Shown: positions 37,408 to 49,303, numbered from the stretch's first letter. The stretch: 64,000 nucleotides of DNA from Marinobacter salexigens (GCF_018860765.1 NZ_JAHKPV010000015.1:14952-78951); one strand, 5' to 3'. Made by a program: numbers and translations. Notes: a model not told the origin generated them from the sequence alone.

Positions 37408-38381
37408 GAGCTCCCCCTCTTTGGTTTTGATCGCTTTTGGGTATCTGGTGCAAGCCAGCGTTGTATCACCCAATCGGCAGCCCGGTCCGCTTCCCAGAGA
37501 GCCTTTTTCTGGCCGGTTTTGCCTACCATGACCGCTGCATGATCACTCCAACGTGCCACATAACCCGCTTTTACGAGTTCTAATATGCCGTTTGCAACAC
37601 GGCTTCCGGAGTGTTCTGGTAGTTGGAATAGTCCGGTTGGTACCCCGGATGTTGCTGCCTCGCACACCATGGACATGCTGTCCGGTGTTACCCAAATGGC
37701 GCGGGATGCAGCGATTTGATGGTTGAGCCAATTTTCATGTGTCTGTTCAGGGGTAACCACGCTAATTTTGGCGCTTGAAAACTCATCAATTTTTGTTACG
37801 AGCGCTTCTGGTGTTCGCCTTGAACTCGTAATCGTCCAGCGCCATTCAGGATATTCGCCGATCAGGTGAGCCACCTGCCCGAGTATCACGTCGTCGTCCC
37901 AGTCAAAATGTGCCGATGGCCCCCCAAGTAATAACAGAGCCTCCGGTTTGTCAGTAACTCTGGCAAGGGGTGTGACGGTGTTTATGGCGCCTTCGGTGAT
38001 TAGCGTTTTCTGGTCTTGTGCTACGCCATCATGGGCAGGAATTATGGCGCCATCGACCCATTGGCGTGGGAAGCTGGGCTTCATAATCACCAGCGTTTTG
38101 GCGTTTCTGCGCCTTCTTAGTGAGAGTAAAAGCCTGTGTGTGCCGGAGCCTGCAGCAATAACCAGATCGGGTTGGGGGAGCGACGGGTCCAGTGAAGGGG
38201 GGATTGCCAGTAACGCCCGCCAAAGCGGAACCTTGGTGTCTTGAGTTGAAATCCAGAACAGACTGGCGCCGGCTTTAACCCGCAATCGGTTACCCAGACC
38301 TTTTAGCTGATTCCGGTGCCCGGGCTTGTTGTCTGTAAGCAACCATATTACAGGCGTAACAGAAGGGTTATTTGTCGCCAT
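37404..38381 (-). CDS. ELM1-family protein (copy 2)
   Basis: A 325-residue member of the same DUF1022/COG3660 group as 35258–36283. It shares WLLTDNKPGHRNQLKGL at the start, DLVIAAGSGTHRL, LLLLGGPSAHFDWDD, ITSSRRTPE and VTPDSMSMVCEAATSG. It is coupled at both ends: its ATG lies 14 bases inside the acyltransferase gene and its stop overlaps the family-4 transferase start. It is therefore in an operon of acyltransferase – ELM1-family – transferase. The function is unknown. Confidence 0.82.
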   Translation of the reverse strand: MATNNPSVTPVIWLLTDNKPGHRNQLKGLGNRLRVKAGASLFWISTQDTKVPLWRALLAIPPSLDPSLPQPDLVIAAGSGTHRLLLSLRRRRNAKTLVIMKPSFPRQWVDGAIIPAHDGVAQDQKTLITEGAINTVTPLARVTDKPEALLLLGGPSAHFDWDDDVILGQVAHLIGEYPEWRWTITSSRRTPEALVTKIDEFSSAKISVVTPEQTHENWLNHQIAASRAIWVTPDSMSMVCEAATSGVPTGLFQLPEHSGSRVANGILELVKAGYVARWSDHAAVMVGKTGQKKALWEADRAADWVIQRWLAPDTQKRSKPKRGSS

Positions 38382-39315
38382 AAAAGCCCGGGTCGTTTAT
38401 GTCCGGCCGTGTTTTAAAACGACGGTGCATCCAGAGGTATTGGTCTGGAGCGCGGCGGATTTCTCGCTCAAGAATCTGGTTGATTTCGGTTGCGTCCTGC
38501 ATGTCGTCGCCGCTGGGAAATGGGTCCAGAGGAGGGTGGAAGTAAATGTCATAGCCCGGTTTATCCTGCCTCCGGAAGTGGCTGAACGGGACTACTTTGC
38601 AGTGGCTGCGTGCAGCAATACGGGAGGTGGCCGTAATGGTGCCCGTTGGCACCCCAAAAAATGGGGCGAAAACAATATCTTTGCGGCCGTAGTCTTGATC
38701 TGCGGCATACCACACCGTGCGGTTGTTTCGCAGGCTGCGGAACAGGCCACGGAGATCTCGTGCGCCAAGAACCGTCTCATAGCGGCGCTCCCTTGCCCGG
38801 GTCATAACGGCGTTCATCAGAGGGTTATTGTGATCCCGCTGCATAACGTCAGCTTCTATGTACTCGGTAACCAAGCTGCCCCCTAAGTCTAGAGTGCTGT
38901 AATGGCCCCCGAGTAGCAACACGCCTTTGCCTTCGGCCAAGGCGTTATCAAGATGTTCCTTGCCATGAACTTCCGTTATGTCTGTTAACTTTGCAGGGTT
39001 TCGGAACCAGGCTGTTCCCAATTCCATTAAGCCAATGCCGTTTGCGATAAAGGTGTTGCGAACTAATGCATCTTGCTGTGCCTTAGGAAGCTCGGGGAAG
39101 CACAGGCGTATATTAACCTCGGCGATGTGACGCCGTTTTTTGGTTAGCCGCAACGCTAGAAGCCCTATGCACTTGCCTAACCACCACTGAAAGCGGATAG
39201 GGAGTTGTGCGGAACACCACATGACAAAAATCCCAACCCAAGTCGGCCACCAGCGGGGGTGGCGGTAGGCTGAGTAGTCTGTATTGCGCGCCTGATGGCG
39301 GTATGTCTTAGTCAC
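38368..39315 (-). CDS. Lipid A biosynthesis acyltransferase-like protein (copy 2)
   Basis: A 315-residue LpxL-family enzyme. The N-terminus (YSAYRHPRWWPTWVGIFVMW) with its membrane anchor is typical of LpxL. The catalytic motif reads GGHYSTLDLGG (H-X4-D in place of the usual H-X4-E), and the downstream block is DQDYGRKDIVFAPFFG, with the tail QYLWMHRRFKTRP. The GTG at 39315 is chosen because it gives the family N-terminus; GGGC lies about ten bases before it. It is divergent from waaA by 123 bases. Compared with copy 1 it is closer to classical LpxL in its N-terminal segment. Confidence 0.92.
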   Translation of the reverse strand: MTKTYRHQARNTDYSAYRHPRWWPTWVGIFVMWCSAQLPIRFQWWLGKCIGLLALRLTKKRRHIAEVNIRLCFPELPKAQQDALVRNTFIANGIGLMELGTAWFRNPAKLTDITEVHGKEHLDNALAEGKGVLLLGGHYSTLDLGGSLVTEYIEADVMQRDHNNPLMNAVMTRARERRYETVLGARDLRGLFRSLRNNRTVWYAADQDYGRKDIVFAPFFGVPTGTITATSRIAARSHCKVVPFSHFRRQDKPGYDIYFHPPLDPFPSGDDMQDATEINQILEREIRRAPDQYLWMHRRFKTRPDINDPGFYGDK

Positions 39316-39438
39316 TTGAAATCTGCCCTGCAAGCTCAGTGGGTTAGTGCTTGGCCTATGCTGCCCGGTAGAGTGAGTCGGAAGCAAATGATTAGGCTTT
39401 ACGATATGATATCGCACTTGGTTTTCTGGGGGTCCTGC

Positions 39439-40692
39439 GTGCTTCAATTTATTTATTCACAGCTTATACGCTTGGCGCTACCGTTTATTCTACTGCGGTT
39501 GTGGTGGCAAGGCCGAGAGGCGCCGGAACTAAGGGTGAATTGGCAACAGCGTGTTGGCTTTGTGCCTCGGGCCAGCGGTACGGTTGTCTGGGTACATGCT
39601 GTGTCGGTGGGTGAGACGATTGCCGCGGCGCCCATGGTGCGGCGACTGCTCGCCCGCAATCCCGATATTACTGTCTTGATGACAGCCATGACGGACACAG
39701 GCCTCACGCAGGCGATGAAAATGTTTGGTGGTCAGGTTCAGTATGCCTACGCACCCTATGATACTCCCGGGTCGATACGCCGCTTTCTGAATCGGGTCAA
39801 TCCTAGGATTCTGGTCATTATGGAAACGGAAATATGGCCAAACATGATTCGCCAAAGCCGCTCCAGAGGTGTGCCGGTATTCCTGATCAATGCACGACTC
39901 TCCGAACGTTCTGCACAGGGTTACGAACGTGTTAAGCGTCTGGTTGCGCCGATTATGCGCAGCATCAGTTGGGTGGCTGCTCAGGCTGAAAAGGATGCAG
40001 AGCGCTTTCGCAGAATAGGGGTGGCTGCCTCTAAAGTTGCCGTTACTGGCAGCGTCAAGTTTGATGTGGATATACCTGAGGCGGTGCGTCAAGAATCACT
40101 GCAGTTAAAACAGTCCCTATCTAACCGTCCTGTATGGGTTGCTGGCAGCACCCATGATGGCGAAGATGCCCAGTTATTGGCAGCGCATAAGCAACTTTTG
40201 CGCGATCAACCTGAAGCACTTTTGATTATCGTGCCACGCCACCCCGAGCGGTTTGAATCCGTGGCGGATTTGGCTCTCCAAAATGAGTTTTCTCTGGCGA
40301 GGCGCTCGTTGGGCGATGATTTTTCAGGTGCCCAAGTATACCTTGCCGACACCATGGGTGAGTTGATGATGCTCTATGGCGCCAGTGATGTAGCTTTTGT
40401 TGGCGGTTCGCTGATTCGGCGCGGCGGTCACAACCCTTTAGAGCCCGCAGGCTGGGGCATCCCTGTGGTTTCCGGGCACCACGTGTTCAACTTTGAAACG
40501 ATCTATCAAAGTCTCCTTGACGGTGGTGGTGTGACCATGGTCGGTAACAGCGATGAACTCTTTCATCACTTATCAACTTTGTTCAGCAATGCTGATGAGC
40601 GTCAGGCGAGTGGTCAGCGGGCGCTCTCGGTGGTTAACAAGAATAAGGGTGCACTGGATAGGGTTGTTGATGGAATCATTGCGAGGGTGTGA
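39439..40692 (+). CDS. waaA: 3-deoxy-D-manno-octulosonic acid transferase
   Basis: Transfers KDO from CMP-KDO to lipid A precursor at the inner membrane; it is usually essential. The 417-residue protein has the membrane anchor and signature FIYSQLIRLALPFILLRLWW, WQQRVGFVP with the catalytic-region motif, VSVGET, METEIWPN near residue 130, and the donor-site VGGSLIRRGGHNPLEPAGWG. GTG 39439 (GGGGG six bases before) gives the family N-terminus. The in-frame ATG at 39295 would overlap the divergent gene. E. coli WaaA is 425 residues. Confidence 0.95.
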   Translation: MLQFIYSQLIRLALPFILLRLWWQGREAPELRVNWQQRVGFVPRASGTVVWVHAVSVGETIAAAPMVRRLLARNPDITVLMTAMTDTGLTQAMKMFGGQVQYAYAPYDTPGSIRRFLNRVNPRILVIMETEIWPNMIRQSRSRGVPVFLINARLSERSAQGYERVKRLVAPIMRSISWVAAQAEKDAERFRRIGVAASKVAVTGSVKFDVDIPEAVRQESLQLKQSLSNRPVWVAGSTHDGEDAQLLAAHKQLLRDQPEALLIIVPRHPERFESVADLALQNEFSLARRSLGDDFSGAQVYLADTMGELMMLYGASDVAFVGGSLIRRGGHNPLEPAGWGIPVVSGHHVFNFETIYQSLLDGGGVTMVGNSDELFHHLSTLFSNADERQASGQRALSVVNKNKGALDRVVDGIIARV

Positions 40693-40761
40693 TGAGAGGC
40701 AGGGTGCGGAAGCTGGGTTCCACACCCTGTTTCAGTCATTGTCCGAGTATTAAAGGTTAAC

Positions 40762-42138
40762 CTAAAGGGTCGGGTCCTTCAGGGTTTCTTTATCGTTGGC
40801 GAGAGCCTCAATGCCCGGTGCGTTGGCGCTAAGCCAGTTGTTCAGTTCAATCAAATCTCTCGGGCTGAGTGTGCCTGCAGCCTGTTTTAGCTGAAGCATG
40901 TTGATGACGTAGTCGTAGCGTGCGTTGGCGTAATCTCTCAGGGCCACGTAGTAAGCTCGTTCCGCATCCAGTACTTCAACGATATTCCGAGTGCCTACGT
41001 CATAACCCGCGCGAGTGGCATCGAGTGCGCTGCGGCGGGAGATGATGGTGCGCTCCAGAGCTGAAGCTGTTTCAATATTATTGTTGATCGTCAGGAACAG
41101 GCTGCGGGTATTGACACGCACGTCGCGGCGAACGGTATTCAACGACTGTTCTGCCACGGTCACCAAAGACCTCTGCTGACGCACCCCCGCTTGAGTGCCG
41201 CCGCCCGAGTACAAAGGCACCGTGAGGTTCAGCGCGATAACACCCTGAGTTGTTTCGCCGTCACGCTGCAGGGCGGGCGGATTTTGCTCGATACCGTGAA
41301 CATCGGATTTACCGTAAGACGCACTTAGATCCAAGGTGGGGTAGTGGCCCGCCTTGGCTTGTTTTAATCCGGATTCACTGGCGTTCAAATCATACATGGC
41401 AGACTGAATAGACCAGTTCTGCTCCAGCGCGGTCATTTCCCACGCAGCTGGGTCCATGGGCTCCGGGCGGCCAAGAGGGAAATTCTGGCGCAGGTTTTCC
41501 AGTTCGTTCGTGTATTCGCCAGTCAAACGGGCCAGCTGTTCCTTGGCAATGTTTGCTTGGTTCTCTGCAGCGATGCGTAAGCTCCTGCTGTCGTCGTAGC
41601 TGGCGCGGGCTTCGTACACTTCTGTGATGGCAATAAGGCCCACATCAAAACGCTCTTGAGCTTGCTCGTATTGGCGCTGGATTGCTGCCTCGGTGGCCTG
41701 AGAGGTCATTACCGTATCTTGCGCTCGCAACACGTTAAAGTAAGCAGTTGCGACGTCAAGAATCAGTTGCTGTTGGGCCAGATTGTACTGAGCACGTGCT
41801 GAGTCTGTTTGAAACTGGCTGGCGTCATAGCGAAACCATGCGTCAGCGCGAAACAGAGGCTGTGTCAGTTGAAGGCCGTATTTTAGCTCGCGATAGCTGT
41901 TGTCTTGGTTGGGGCCGTCAATATCAATATGTTGGGCATCGCCATAGGCGCCAATTTGAGGCAATAAAGCGCTCTGGCTGATATCACTCGAGGCCTGCTG
42001 CGATTCGAATCTGGCCTGAGCTGTTGCAATACCAGAGTCGTAGGAGAGTGCTTTCTCGTAGGTCTCTACCAGATCCAAGGAAAGGGCGGGCTGTGCCGCC
42101 AAGAGGCCAACAAGTCCGGAAAGCAATCGTTTTTTCAT
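40762..42138 (-). CDS. tolC: TolC-family outer-membrane channel
   Basis: The outer-membrane and periplasmic tunnel of tripartite efflux pumps and type I secretion. The 458-residue protein has a signal peptide (residues 1–20, cleavage after PALS), then DLVETYEKALSYD, and two repeated outer-membrane-efflux-protein halves (about residues 22–210 and 230–430). Both halves are rich in heptad-like helices and paired beta strands (LNLTVPLYSGGGTQAGVRQ). The length fits TolC rather than the lipoprotein NodT/OprM type, since there is no lipobox. CAGGAG precedes ATG 42138. No pump genes are adjacent. Confidence 0.94.
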   Translation of the reverse strand: MKKRLLSGLVGLLAAQPALSLDLVETYEKALSYDSGIATAQARFESQQASSDISQSALLPQIGAYGDAQHIDIDGPNQDNSYRELKYGLQLTQPLFRADAWFRYDASQFQTDSARAQYNLAQQQLILDVATAYFNVLRAQDTVMTSQATEAAIQRQYEQAQERFDVGLIAITEVYEARASYDDSRSLRIAAENQANIAKEQLARLTGEYTNELENLRQNFPLGRPEPMDPAAWEMTALEQNWSIQSAMYDLNASESGLKQAKAGHYPTLDLSASYGKSDVHGIEQNPPALQRDGETTQGVIALNLTVPLYSGGGTQAGVRQQRSLVTVAEQSLNTVRRDVRVNTRSLFLTINNNIETASALERTIISRRSALDATRAGYDVGTRNIVEVLDAERAYYVALRDYANARYDYVINMLQLKQAAGTLSPRDLIELNNWLSANAPGIEALANDKETLKDPTL

Positions 42139-42259
42139 TGTTACTCCTGAGTACATGTGCGCGTCTGCGCCCTTTCGAGGCGCTCAACAGGGATGCCGGA
42201 TATCTAAAGATATTACGGATCTGGCATCAGTAATGGCATGGAAAGTCGTACCGGCCTAA

Positions 42260-44428
<2,169 letters not shown>

Positions 44429-44440
44429 GTTCTTAGCCTG

Positions 44441-44473
44441 ATTAGCTGGCTGGGTGCTATCCAGCCAGCTAAT
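44441..44473. terminator. Perfect hairpin after thiC
   Basis: A 13-bp perfect stem (ATTAGCTGGCTGG / CCAGCCAGCTAAT) with a 7-base loop starts 12 bases after the thiC stop. No T-run follows, so it may stabilise the 3' end rather than terminate. The right arm is identical to 13 bases in the hairpin after the porin gene (17158–17170). Confidence 0.5.
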
Positions 44474-44504
44474 GACTGTAAGTGTATTACTATGATGCAC
44501 GGGG

Positions 44505-44611
44505 CAGCTGTGGGCGAGCGCTTCCCAAAACTGTGCGAAGCCATGGATGGCGTAGCCAAGCGTACAGGGATGTATCCACAGCGTGTTTTGGGAAGCGCTC
44601 GCCCGCAGCTG
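44505..44611. repeat. Long inverted-repeat element
   Basis: Two 27-base arms (44505–44531 and 44585–44611; CAGCTG at the outer ends, AAAAC/GTTTT at the inner ends) are complementary except at one position. The 53-base loop contains the palindrome GCCATGGATGGC and the string GCGTACAGGGATGTATCCAC. I recall similar strings as dispersed intergenic repeats in Marinobacter and Pseudomonas genomes, which is memory and not a search result. Only this one copy is in the window. Confidence 0.75.
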
Positions 44612-44688
44612 TCTTGCACCCAAAGCAGGCTTGCAATAAACAACACCAACCGGCTATCGTGCAAAACCCAAGTCAAACAGAGCAAAGC

Positions 44689-45303
44689 ATGACAAAGCCG
44701 TTCCAGTTTAAAGCCAGCGACGTCAAAGTCGAAAAGCGCGAAACCGTCTTTCAAGGCTTCTTCCGCATGGACAAGCTATGGCTGACACACCCGCGCTTTG
44801 ACGGTCGAAGCATGCCACAGTTTACCCGCGAACTCTTCATTCGTGGCGACGCCACCTGCGTACTCCCCTACGACCCTGAAAGGGACGAAGTTGTACTGCT
44901 TGAACAGTTCCGCCTCGGTGCACTCGGACGCGAACAATCGCCTTGGTTGCTGGAGCTGGTCGCCGGAATGAACGAAGACGGCGAAACAAGCGAAGAGGTC
45001 GCCCAAAGGGAAGCTGAGGAAGAAGCGGGCCTAAGCTTTAGCAAATTGGAAAAAATTTGCGATTACTTGGTCTCCCCGGGCGGCACTACCGAAATGGTCT
45101 ACCTGTATTGCGGGAAAGTAAGTACCGAATCCGCGGGCGGTTTGTTTGGTTTGGAAGAGGAAAGCGAAGATATACGAGCTCACGTCGTTTCTGCAAACGA
45201 AGCTATAGCCATGATATCTGATGGTCGCATCAACAACGCCGCTGCAATTATTGCCCTTCAATGGCTGGAGCTAAACCGTACAAGGTTGCGGGCAGGGTGG
45301 TAG
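44689..45303 (+). CDS. nudF: ADP-ribose pyrophosphatase (Nudix)
   Basis: Hydrolyses ADP-ribose to AMP and ribose 5-phosphate. The 204-residue protein has the Nudix box around GEMNEDGETS… (VAGMNEDGETSEEVAQ followed by REAEEEAGL) near residues 85–110, and the NudF-like N-terminus with ETVFQGFFRMDKLWLTH and LPYDPERDEVVLLEQFR. The ATG at 44689 begins the conserved part; longer in-frame readings run into the inverted repeat and look artificial. nudF–DUF1249–cpdA matches the E. coli nudF–yqiB–cpdA order. Confidence 0.95.
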   Translation: MTKPFQFKASDVKVEKRETVFQGFFRMDKLWLTHPRFDGRSMPQFTRELFIRGDATCVLPYDPERDEVVLLEQFRLGALGREQSPWLLELVAGMNEDGETSEEVAQREAEEEAGLSFSKLEKICDYLVSPGGTTEMVYLYCGKVSTESAGGLFGLEEESEDIRAHVVSANEAIAMISDGRINNAAAIIALQWLELNRTRLRAGW

Positions 45304-45305
45304 TT

Positions 45306-45839
45306 ATGAACGAATGGGCAATGAAACCCAAGCGCTACGTGCCAGACCTGCGTCAACTGGGCGCTTTGTGCGAGGGCAACTACCATCGCCTAGGCCGACT
45401 GCGCCAGCTGAGGGTCGACGATGAACCCGTATGTGAAATCGAGTTGCATCGAGAAAGTGAATACTTAGGGCGCGTTCGAATTCAAGTGCTGCAAACCGCG
45501 CGCTACACCGAAACCCTCCTGCTTGAGCAGATCCATAACAAGGGCCGTTGGCTCAATAATCCACAGATGACTGTTCGGGTATACCACGATGCCATGATGG
45601 CAGAGGTTATTAGCTGCTATCGCGATACACAAATCGCACCGGTTAACGACTATCCCAATCGCTTTATGCATCACCCGGATGAAAAAACTCAGGTGAACGG
45701 ATTTCTTGCCGATTGGTTGGAGTACTGCCTACGATTCGGCCACTTGCCTCTTGAGCATGCGGCCTGGCCCGGCGCAGGAAATACTGGAGAGACCTCCGGA
45801 GAGAAAGCTGAGAAGAGTGCGGGAAAGAGCGCTGATTGA
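45306..45839 (+). CDS. yqiB: DUF1249 protein, YqiB-like
   Basis: A 177-residue cytoplasmic protein of unknown function. It has the conserved core (YVPDLRQLGALCEGNYHRL, ILQTARYTETLLLEQ-like block, MTVRVYHDAMMAEV) over residues 8–130. The C-terminal tail (about 25 residues) is rich in Lys, Glu and Ser. It starts two bases after the nudF stop, with GGTGG upstream, so the two are one transcript. The link to nudF and cpdA is conserved in gammaproteobacteria, yet no activity is known. Confidence 0.9.
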   Translation: MNEWAMKPKRYVPDLRQLGALCEGNYHRLGRLRQLRVDDEPVCEIELHRESEYLGRVRIQVLQTARYTETLLLEQIHNKGRWLNNPQMTVRVYHDAMMAEVISCYRDTQIAPVNDYPNRFMHHPDEKTQVNGFLADWLEYCLRFGHLPLEHAAWPGAGNTGETSGEKAEKSAGKSAD

Positions 45840-46071
45840 TCTGGCAGACCAGCACTGAGGTAAAACCAGATACTTGGAAAGGCGCATTGAGTTGGCAAAA
45901 ACGGCAATAAATTACTCGCGTTGAGCCAGAATGTGACGCCGGTTCCAGTCGCAAGTGATAAATCCGGAAGCTGACAACGTACACTTGCATGCGAACCATG
46001 GGAGCCTGAGTTAGGCTGTAGCCCATGAATCTGTTCCTCATTGGATGACAGCAAGCAGATCGATAAGAATC

Positions 46072-46878
46072 ATGACTTCAAAGCTAACCACCCGACCGCT
46101 TCGGGTACTGCAGTTAACCGATCCACACCTGATGGCGAACGCTGATGGCGCATTGCTCGGTGTAAACACTCGTGACAGTCTGGACGCTGTTATAGCCGAG
46201 GTGCTCAAATCCCACGGGCAACCGGATCTTATCCTTGCCACGGGCGACCTCGCTCAGGATGGTTCGGAAGAAGCTTATCGGGTTTTGGCTGATCGTCTTG
46301 GTGCTTTTAGCTGCGAGTCAGCATGGATTGCCGGAAATCATGATGAGATTGCGAGCCTGAAGACCATTGCAGCGCGCTTCGGCTCAGATCGTCGTCACAT
46401 TATTAAAGGTGGTTGGCAGTTTATTCTTCTGGACTCATCGGTTCCAGGGAAAGTACACGGAGAGCTGGCGGAATCCGAGCTGGATTTTTTGGCTGGGATG
46501 CTTGCGCAGTATCCAGAGATGCCAGCGCTTATTACGCTACACCATCACCCAGTCGATATTGGTACCGATTGGATGGCCAATATTGGCCTTAAAAATCGTG
46601 AGGACTTCTGGCAGTTAGTGGACCGCTTCCCGCAAGTAAAGATTGTGCTGTGGGGGCACATCCACCAGACCCACGAACAGCAGAGAAACGGTGTGAAGCT
46701 TCTGGCTAGCCCTTCCACCTGTATTCAATTTACTTCCGGCTCGAGCAAGTTTTCCGTAGAAGACTTGGCGCCCGGATATCGCTGGTTTGAGCTCCAAAGC
46801 TCCGGCAACTTCTCAACAGAAGTCTGCCGGGCTCTGGATTTCGCGTTCGAGCTTGATCAGACCAGTTCCGGTTACTGA
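46072..46878 (+). CDS. cpdA: 3',5'-cyclic-AMP phosphodiesterase
   Basis: A class III cyclic nucleotide phosphodiesterase that lowers cAMP. The 268-residue protein has all metallophosphoesterase motifs: [30 protein letters not shown] and [13 protein letters not shown] 46072 is used; ATG 46045 in frame is possible and neither has a clear ribosome site. It is separated from yqiB by a 232-base gap with no visible gene. The 3' end overlaps the convergent metE gene by seven bases. Confidence 0.93.
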   Translation: MTSKLTTRPLRVLQLTDPHLMANADGALLGVNTRDSLDAVIAEVLKSHGQPDLILATGDLAQDGSEEAYRVLADRLGAFSCESAWIAGNHDEIASLKTIAARFGSDRRHIIKGGWQFILLDSSVPGKVHGELAESELDFLAGMLAQYPEMPALITLHHHPVDIGTDWMANIGLKNREDFWQLVDRFPQVKIVLWGHIHQTHEQQRNGVKLLASPSTCIQFTSGSSKFSVEDLAPGYRWFELQSSGNFSTEVCRALDFAFELDQTSSGY

Positions 46879-49193
46879 ACGGCTTCTACAGTCTCTTGTT
46901 TCACAGTACTGCTCACTTGGCTTTGCGTCCGCAGTTGCTGTGCTGCAGCGACCATAGCCCTGAGCGCCGGTATAACTTCTTCCCAGCGCCTCGTTTTCAA
47001 GCCGCAATCCGGGTTGACCCACAACCGCGCCGCAGGAATCCGCTCGGCAGCCTTTTTCATCAAGTCTGTCACTTGCTCCACTTGCGGAATGTTCGGCGAG
47101 TGGATGTCGTAAACGCCCGGGCCAATATCGTTGGGATATTCGAAGCCTTTGAACGCGTCCAGAAGCTCCATGGCCGACCGTGATGTTTCAATGGTAATCA
47201 CGTCCGCATCCATGCGAGCAATGGCGTCAATAATATCGTTGAACTCGGAATAGCACATATGGGTGTGAATCTGAGTATTATCCTGCACGCCGTTGGCGCT
47301 GATACGGAAGGATTCTATGGCCCATTCCAGATAGCTATTCCAATCTGACTGTCGCAGCGGCAGCCCTTCCCGCAGGGCGGCTTCGTCAATCTGAATAATT
47401 CCTACTCCGGCTTTTTCTAGATCTTGCACCTCTTCACGTACGGCCAAAGCCAGCTGTAGGCAGGTGTCTTTACGCGGCTGGTCGTCACGCACAAAGGACC
47501 AGTTCAGGATCGTCACCGGGCCGGTTAGCATGCCCTTCATAGGCTTGTTCGTCAGAGATTGGGCGTATGTGGTCCAATCTACAGTCATGGCCGCGGGGCG
47601 GCTTATGTCACCGAAAAGAATCGGTGGCTTGACGCATCTAGAGCCATAAGACTGCACCCAACCAAAGCGGCTGAACACATAGCCTTCCAACTGCTCACCA
47701 AAGTACTCCACCATGTCGTTACGTTCGGCTTCGCCATGCACCAGTACATCCAGACCAAGCGCTTCCTGTTGCTCAACGCAATAGGCAATTTCTTCGCGAA
47801 TTCGCGCAGTGTAGTCCTGTTGGCTCAAGTTTCTCTGGCGGAATTCCTTACGAACCTCCCGTATCTCGGGTGTCTGCGGGAATGAGCCAATGGTTGTGGT
47901 TGGATACGCTGGGAGCTGGAATCGCTCTTGCTGCAACGTAGTCCGAGCGCTGAATGGACTCTTGCGCTGACCATGCTCGGGCGTAATGGCTGCCAATGCC
48001 TTTGAAACCGCAGAGTTGTGAACCCGCGAAGATTGGCGGCGGCTCGCGATGGACTTTTGGTTTGCGCTCAGCTCTTTCGCGACCGATTCACGGCCTTCAT
48101 CCAGCGCTTGGGCCAGAGTGTTCAGTTCCTGCAGCTTCTGCCGTGCAAAGGCCAACCAGTTACGGACCTCCGAATTCAGCGTGGTTTCGCTTTCCAGATC
48201 AACGGGAACATGAAGCAGGGAGCAGGAAGGTGCAAGCCAGAGCCGCTCTCCCAGCTTTTCTTTCAAGGGTTCCAGCAAGTCTAGTGTTGCGCTTAGGTCG
48301 GTTTTCCAAATGTTACGGCCGTTGATGACACCAAGAGACAGTACCTTGTGGGCTGGCAGCCAGTCCGCTAAGCGTGCAACTTCATTTTGTGCGCTAATAG
48401 CATCCAGATGAACGCCCGCTACCGGCAGTTCGCAGGCAAGCTGCAGGTTTTCTCTTAGCTCCCCGAAATAGGTTGTCAGTAGCAGTTTTACCGGCGCTGT
48501 TTTCAGCTCGTGGTAGGCGAGAATGAATGCATGACGCCAGTCAGCGTCCAACTCAGTAACCAGTGCGGGTTCATCAATTTGAACCCATTCGGCGCCGGCA
48601 TCAGCAAGCTTAGTTAGCAGCTCAGTGTAGACCGGTAGCAGCTTGTCGAGCAGCTTCAGGCGATCAGAGTCGTCCTTGGCCTTGCCCAGCCAAAGGTAAG
48701 TAACGGGACCAATGATGACCGGTTTGGCGTTAATGCCTTGTGCTCGGGCTTCGGCAAGTTGCTCCAGAATGCGATCAGCGTTCAGGCTAAAGCTCGTGTC
48801 GGTGCTAAACTCCGGCACTATGTAGTGATAGTTGGTGTCGAACCATTTGGTCATTTCCCCTGCATGTACGCTGCAGCATGCGCTATCGTTGGGCGAGCGA
48901 CCCCGCGCGACACGAAAATACGCGTCCAGCGCAGAGCCATTCTGGGTGCTGGCCCGCTCAGGCAAGTTGCCGAGAGTGGCACTCATGTCAAGAACCTGAT
49001 CGTACAACGAAAAATCACCTACAGGCGCCAGCGATAGGCTTGCCTGCTCTTGCCAGTTTTGTGCCCGCAATCCTGCGGTCGTTTCTTGCAGGGCTTGCTC
49101 ACTAGACTTGCCATGCCAGAGTGCTTCCAAAGCAAATTTAAGTTCCCGGCGGGCGCCGATGCGCGGGTAGCCGAGGTTGTGTGTTGTGGTCAT
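46872..49193 (-). CDS. metE: Cobalamin-independent methionine synthase
   Basis: Transfers a methyl group from methyltetrahydrofolate-polyglutamate to homocysteine. The 773-residue protein has the N-terminal half ([21 protein letters not shown]; residues 1–400) and the catalytic C-terminal half with [15 protein letters not shown], the homocysteine/zinc motif [11 protein letters not shown], and NPDCGLKTR supplying the last zinc cysteine. AGGAG lies before the ATG. It is divergent from metR with 110 bases between, the classical MetR-controlled arrangement. Confidence 0.98.
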   Translation of the reverse strand: MTTTHNLGYPRIGARRELKFALEALWHGKSSEQALQETTAGLRAQNWQEQASLSLAPVGDFSLYDQVLDMSATLGNLPERASTQNGSALDAYFRVARGRSPNDSACCSVHAGEMTKWFDTNYHYIVPEFSTDTSFSLNADRILEQLAEARAQGINAKPVIIGPVTYLWLGKAKDDSDRLKLLDKLLPVYTELLTKLADAGAEWVQIDEPALVTELDADWRHAFILAYHELKTAPVKLLLTTYFGELRENLQLACELPVAGVHLDAISAQNEVARLADWLPAHKVLSLGVINGRNIWKTDLSATLDLLEPLKEKLGERLWLAPSCSLLHVPVDLESETTLNSEVRNWLAFARQKLQELNTLAQALDEGRESVAKELSANQKSIASRRQSSRVHNSAVSKALAAITPEHGQRKSPFSARTTLQQERFQLPAYPTTTIGSFPQTPEIREVRKEFRQRNLSQQDYTARIREEIAYCVEQQEALGLDVLVHGEAERNDMVEYFGEQLEGYVFSRFGWVQSYGSRCVKPPILFGDISRPAAMTVDWTTYAQSLTNKPMKGMLTGPVTILNWSFVRDDQPRKDTCLQLALAVREEVQDLEKAGVGIIQIDEAALREGLPLRQSDWNSYLEWAIESFRISANGVQDNTQIHTHMCYSEFNDIIDAIARMDADVITIETSRSAMELLDAFKGFEYPNDIGPGVYDIHSPNIPQVEQVTDLMKKAAERIPAARLWVNPDCGLKTRRWEEVIPALRAMVAAAQQLRTQSQVSSTVKQETVEAVQ

Positions 49194-49260
49194 TCCGAAC
49201 TCCTGATTCAGTGTTTAGTAGGCTGTAGATAGGAGTTGTTAGGTTAGCTTTAAGGTTTGA

Positions 49261-49283
49261 TGAAAAATAATGGTATTATTTCA
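49261..49283. promoter_or_regulatory. Candidate MetR box between metE and metR
   Basis: The dyad TGAA…AATAAT-GGT-ATTATT…TTCA lies in the divergent metE/metR gap, 21 bases before metR. Its outer TGAA/TTCA halves recall the MetR consensus TGAA-N5-TTCA, although the spacing is longer than in E. coli. It could be bound by MetR for autoregulation. Confidence 0.45.
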
Positions 49284-49303
49284 GGATCCAATTAATTCTA
49301 CTC

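Noticed and set aside
44482..44688. Extended N-terminus of NudF through the inverted repeat
   Set aside because: The added residues are translated from the repeat element and do not fit the Nudix family, which begins at 44689.
45664..46054. Reverse frames in the yqiB–cpdA gap
   Set aside because: There are no conserved motifs and no ribosome site; they overlap the yqiB tail.
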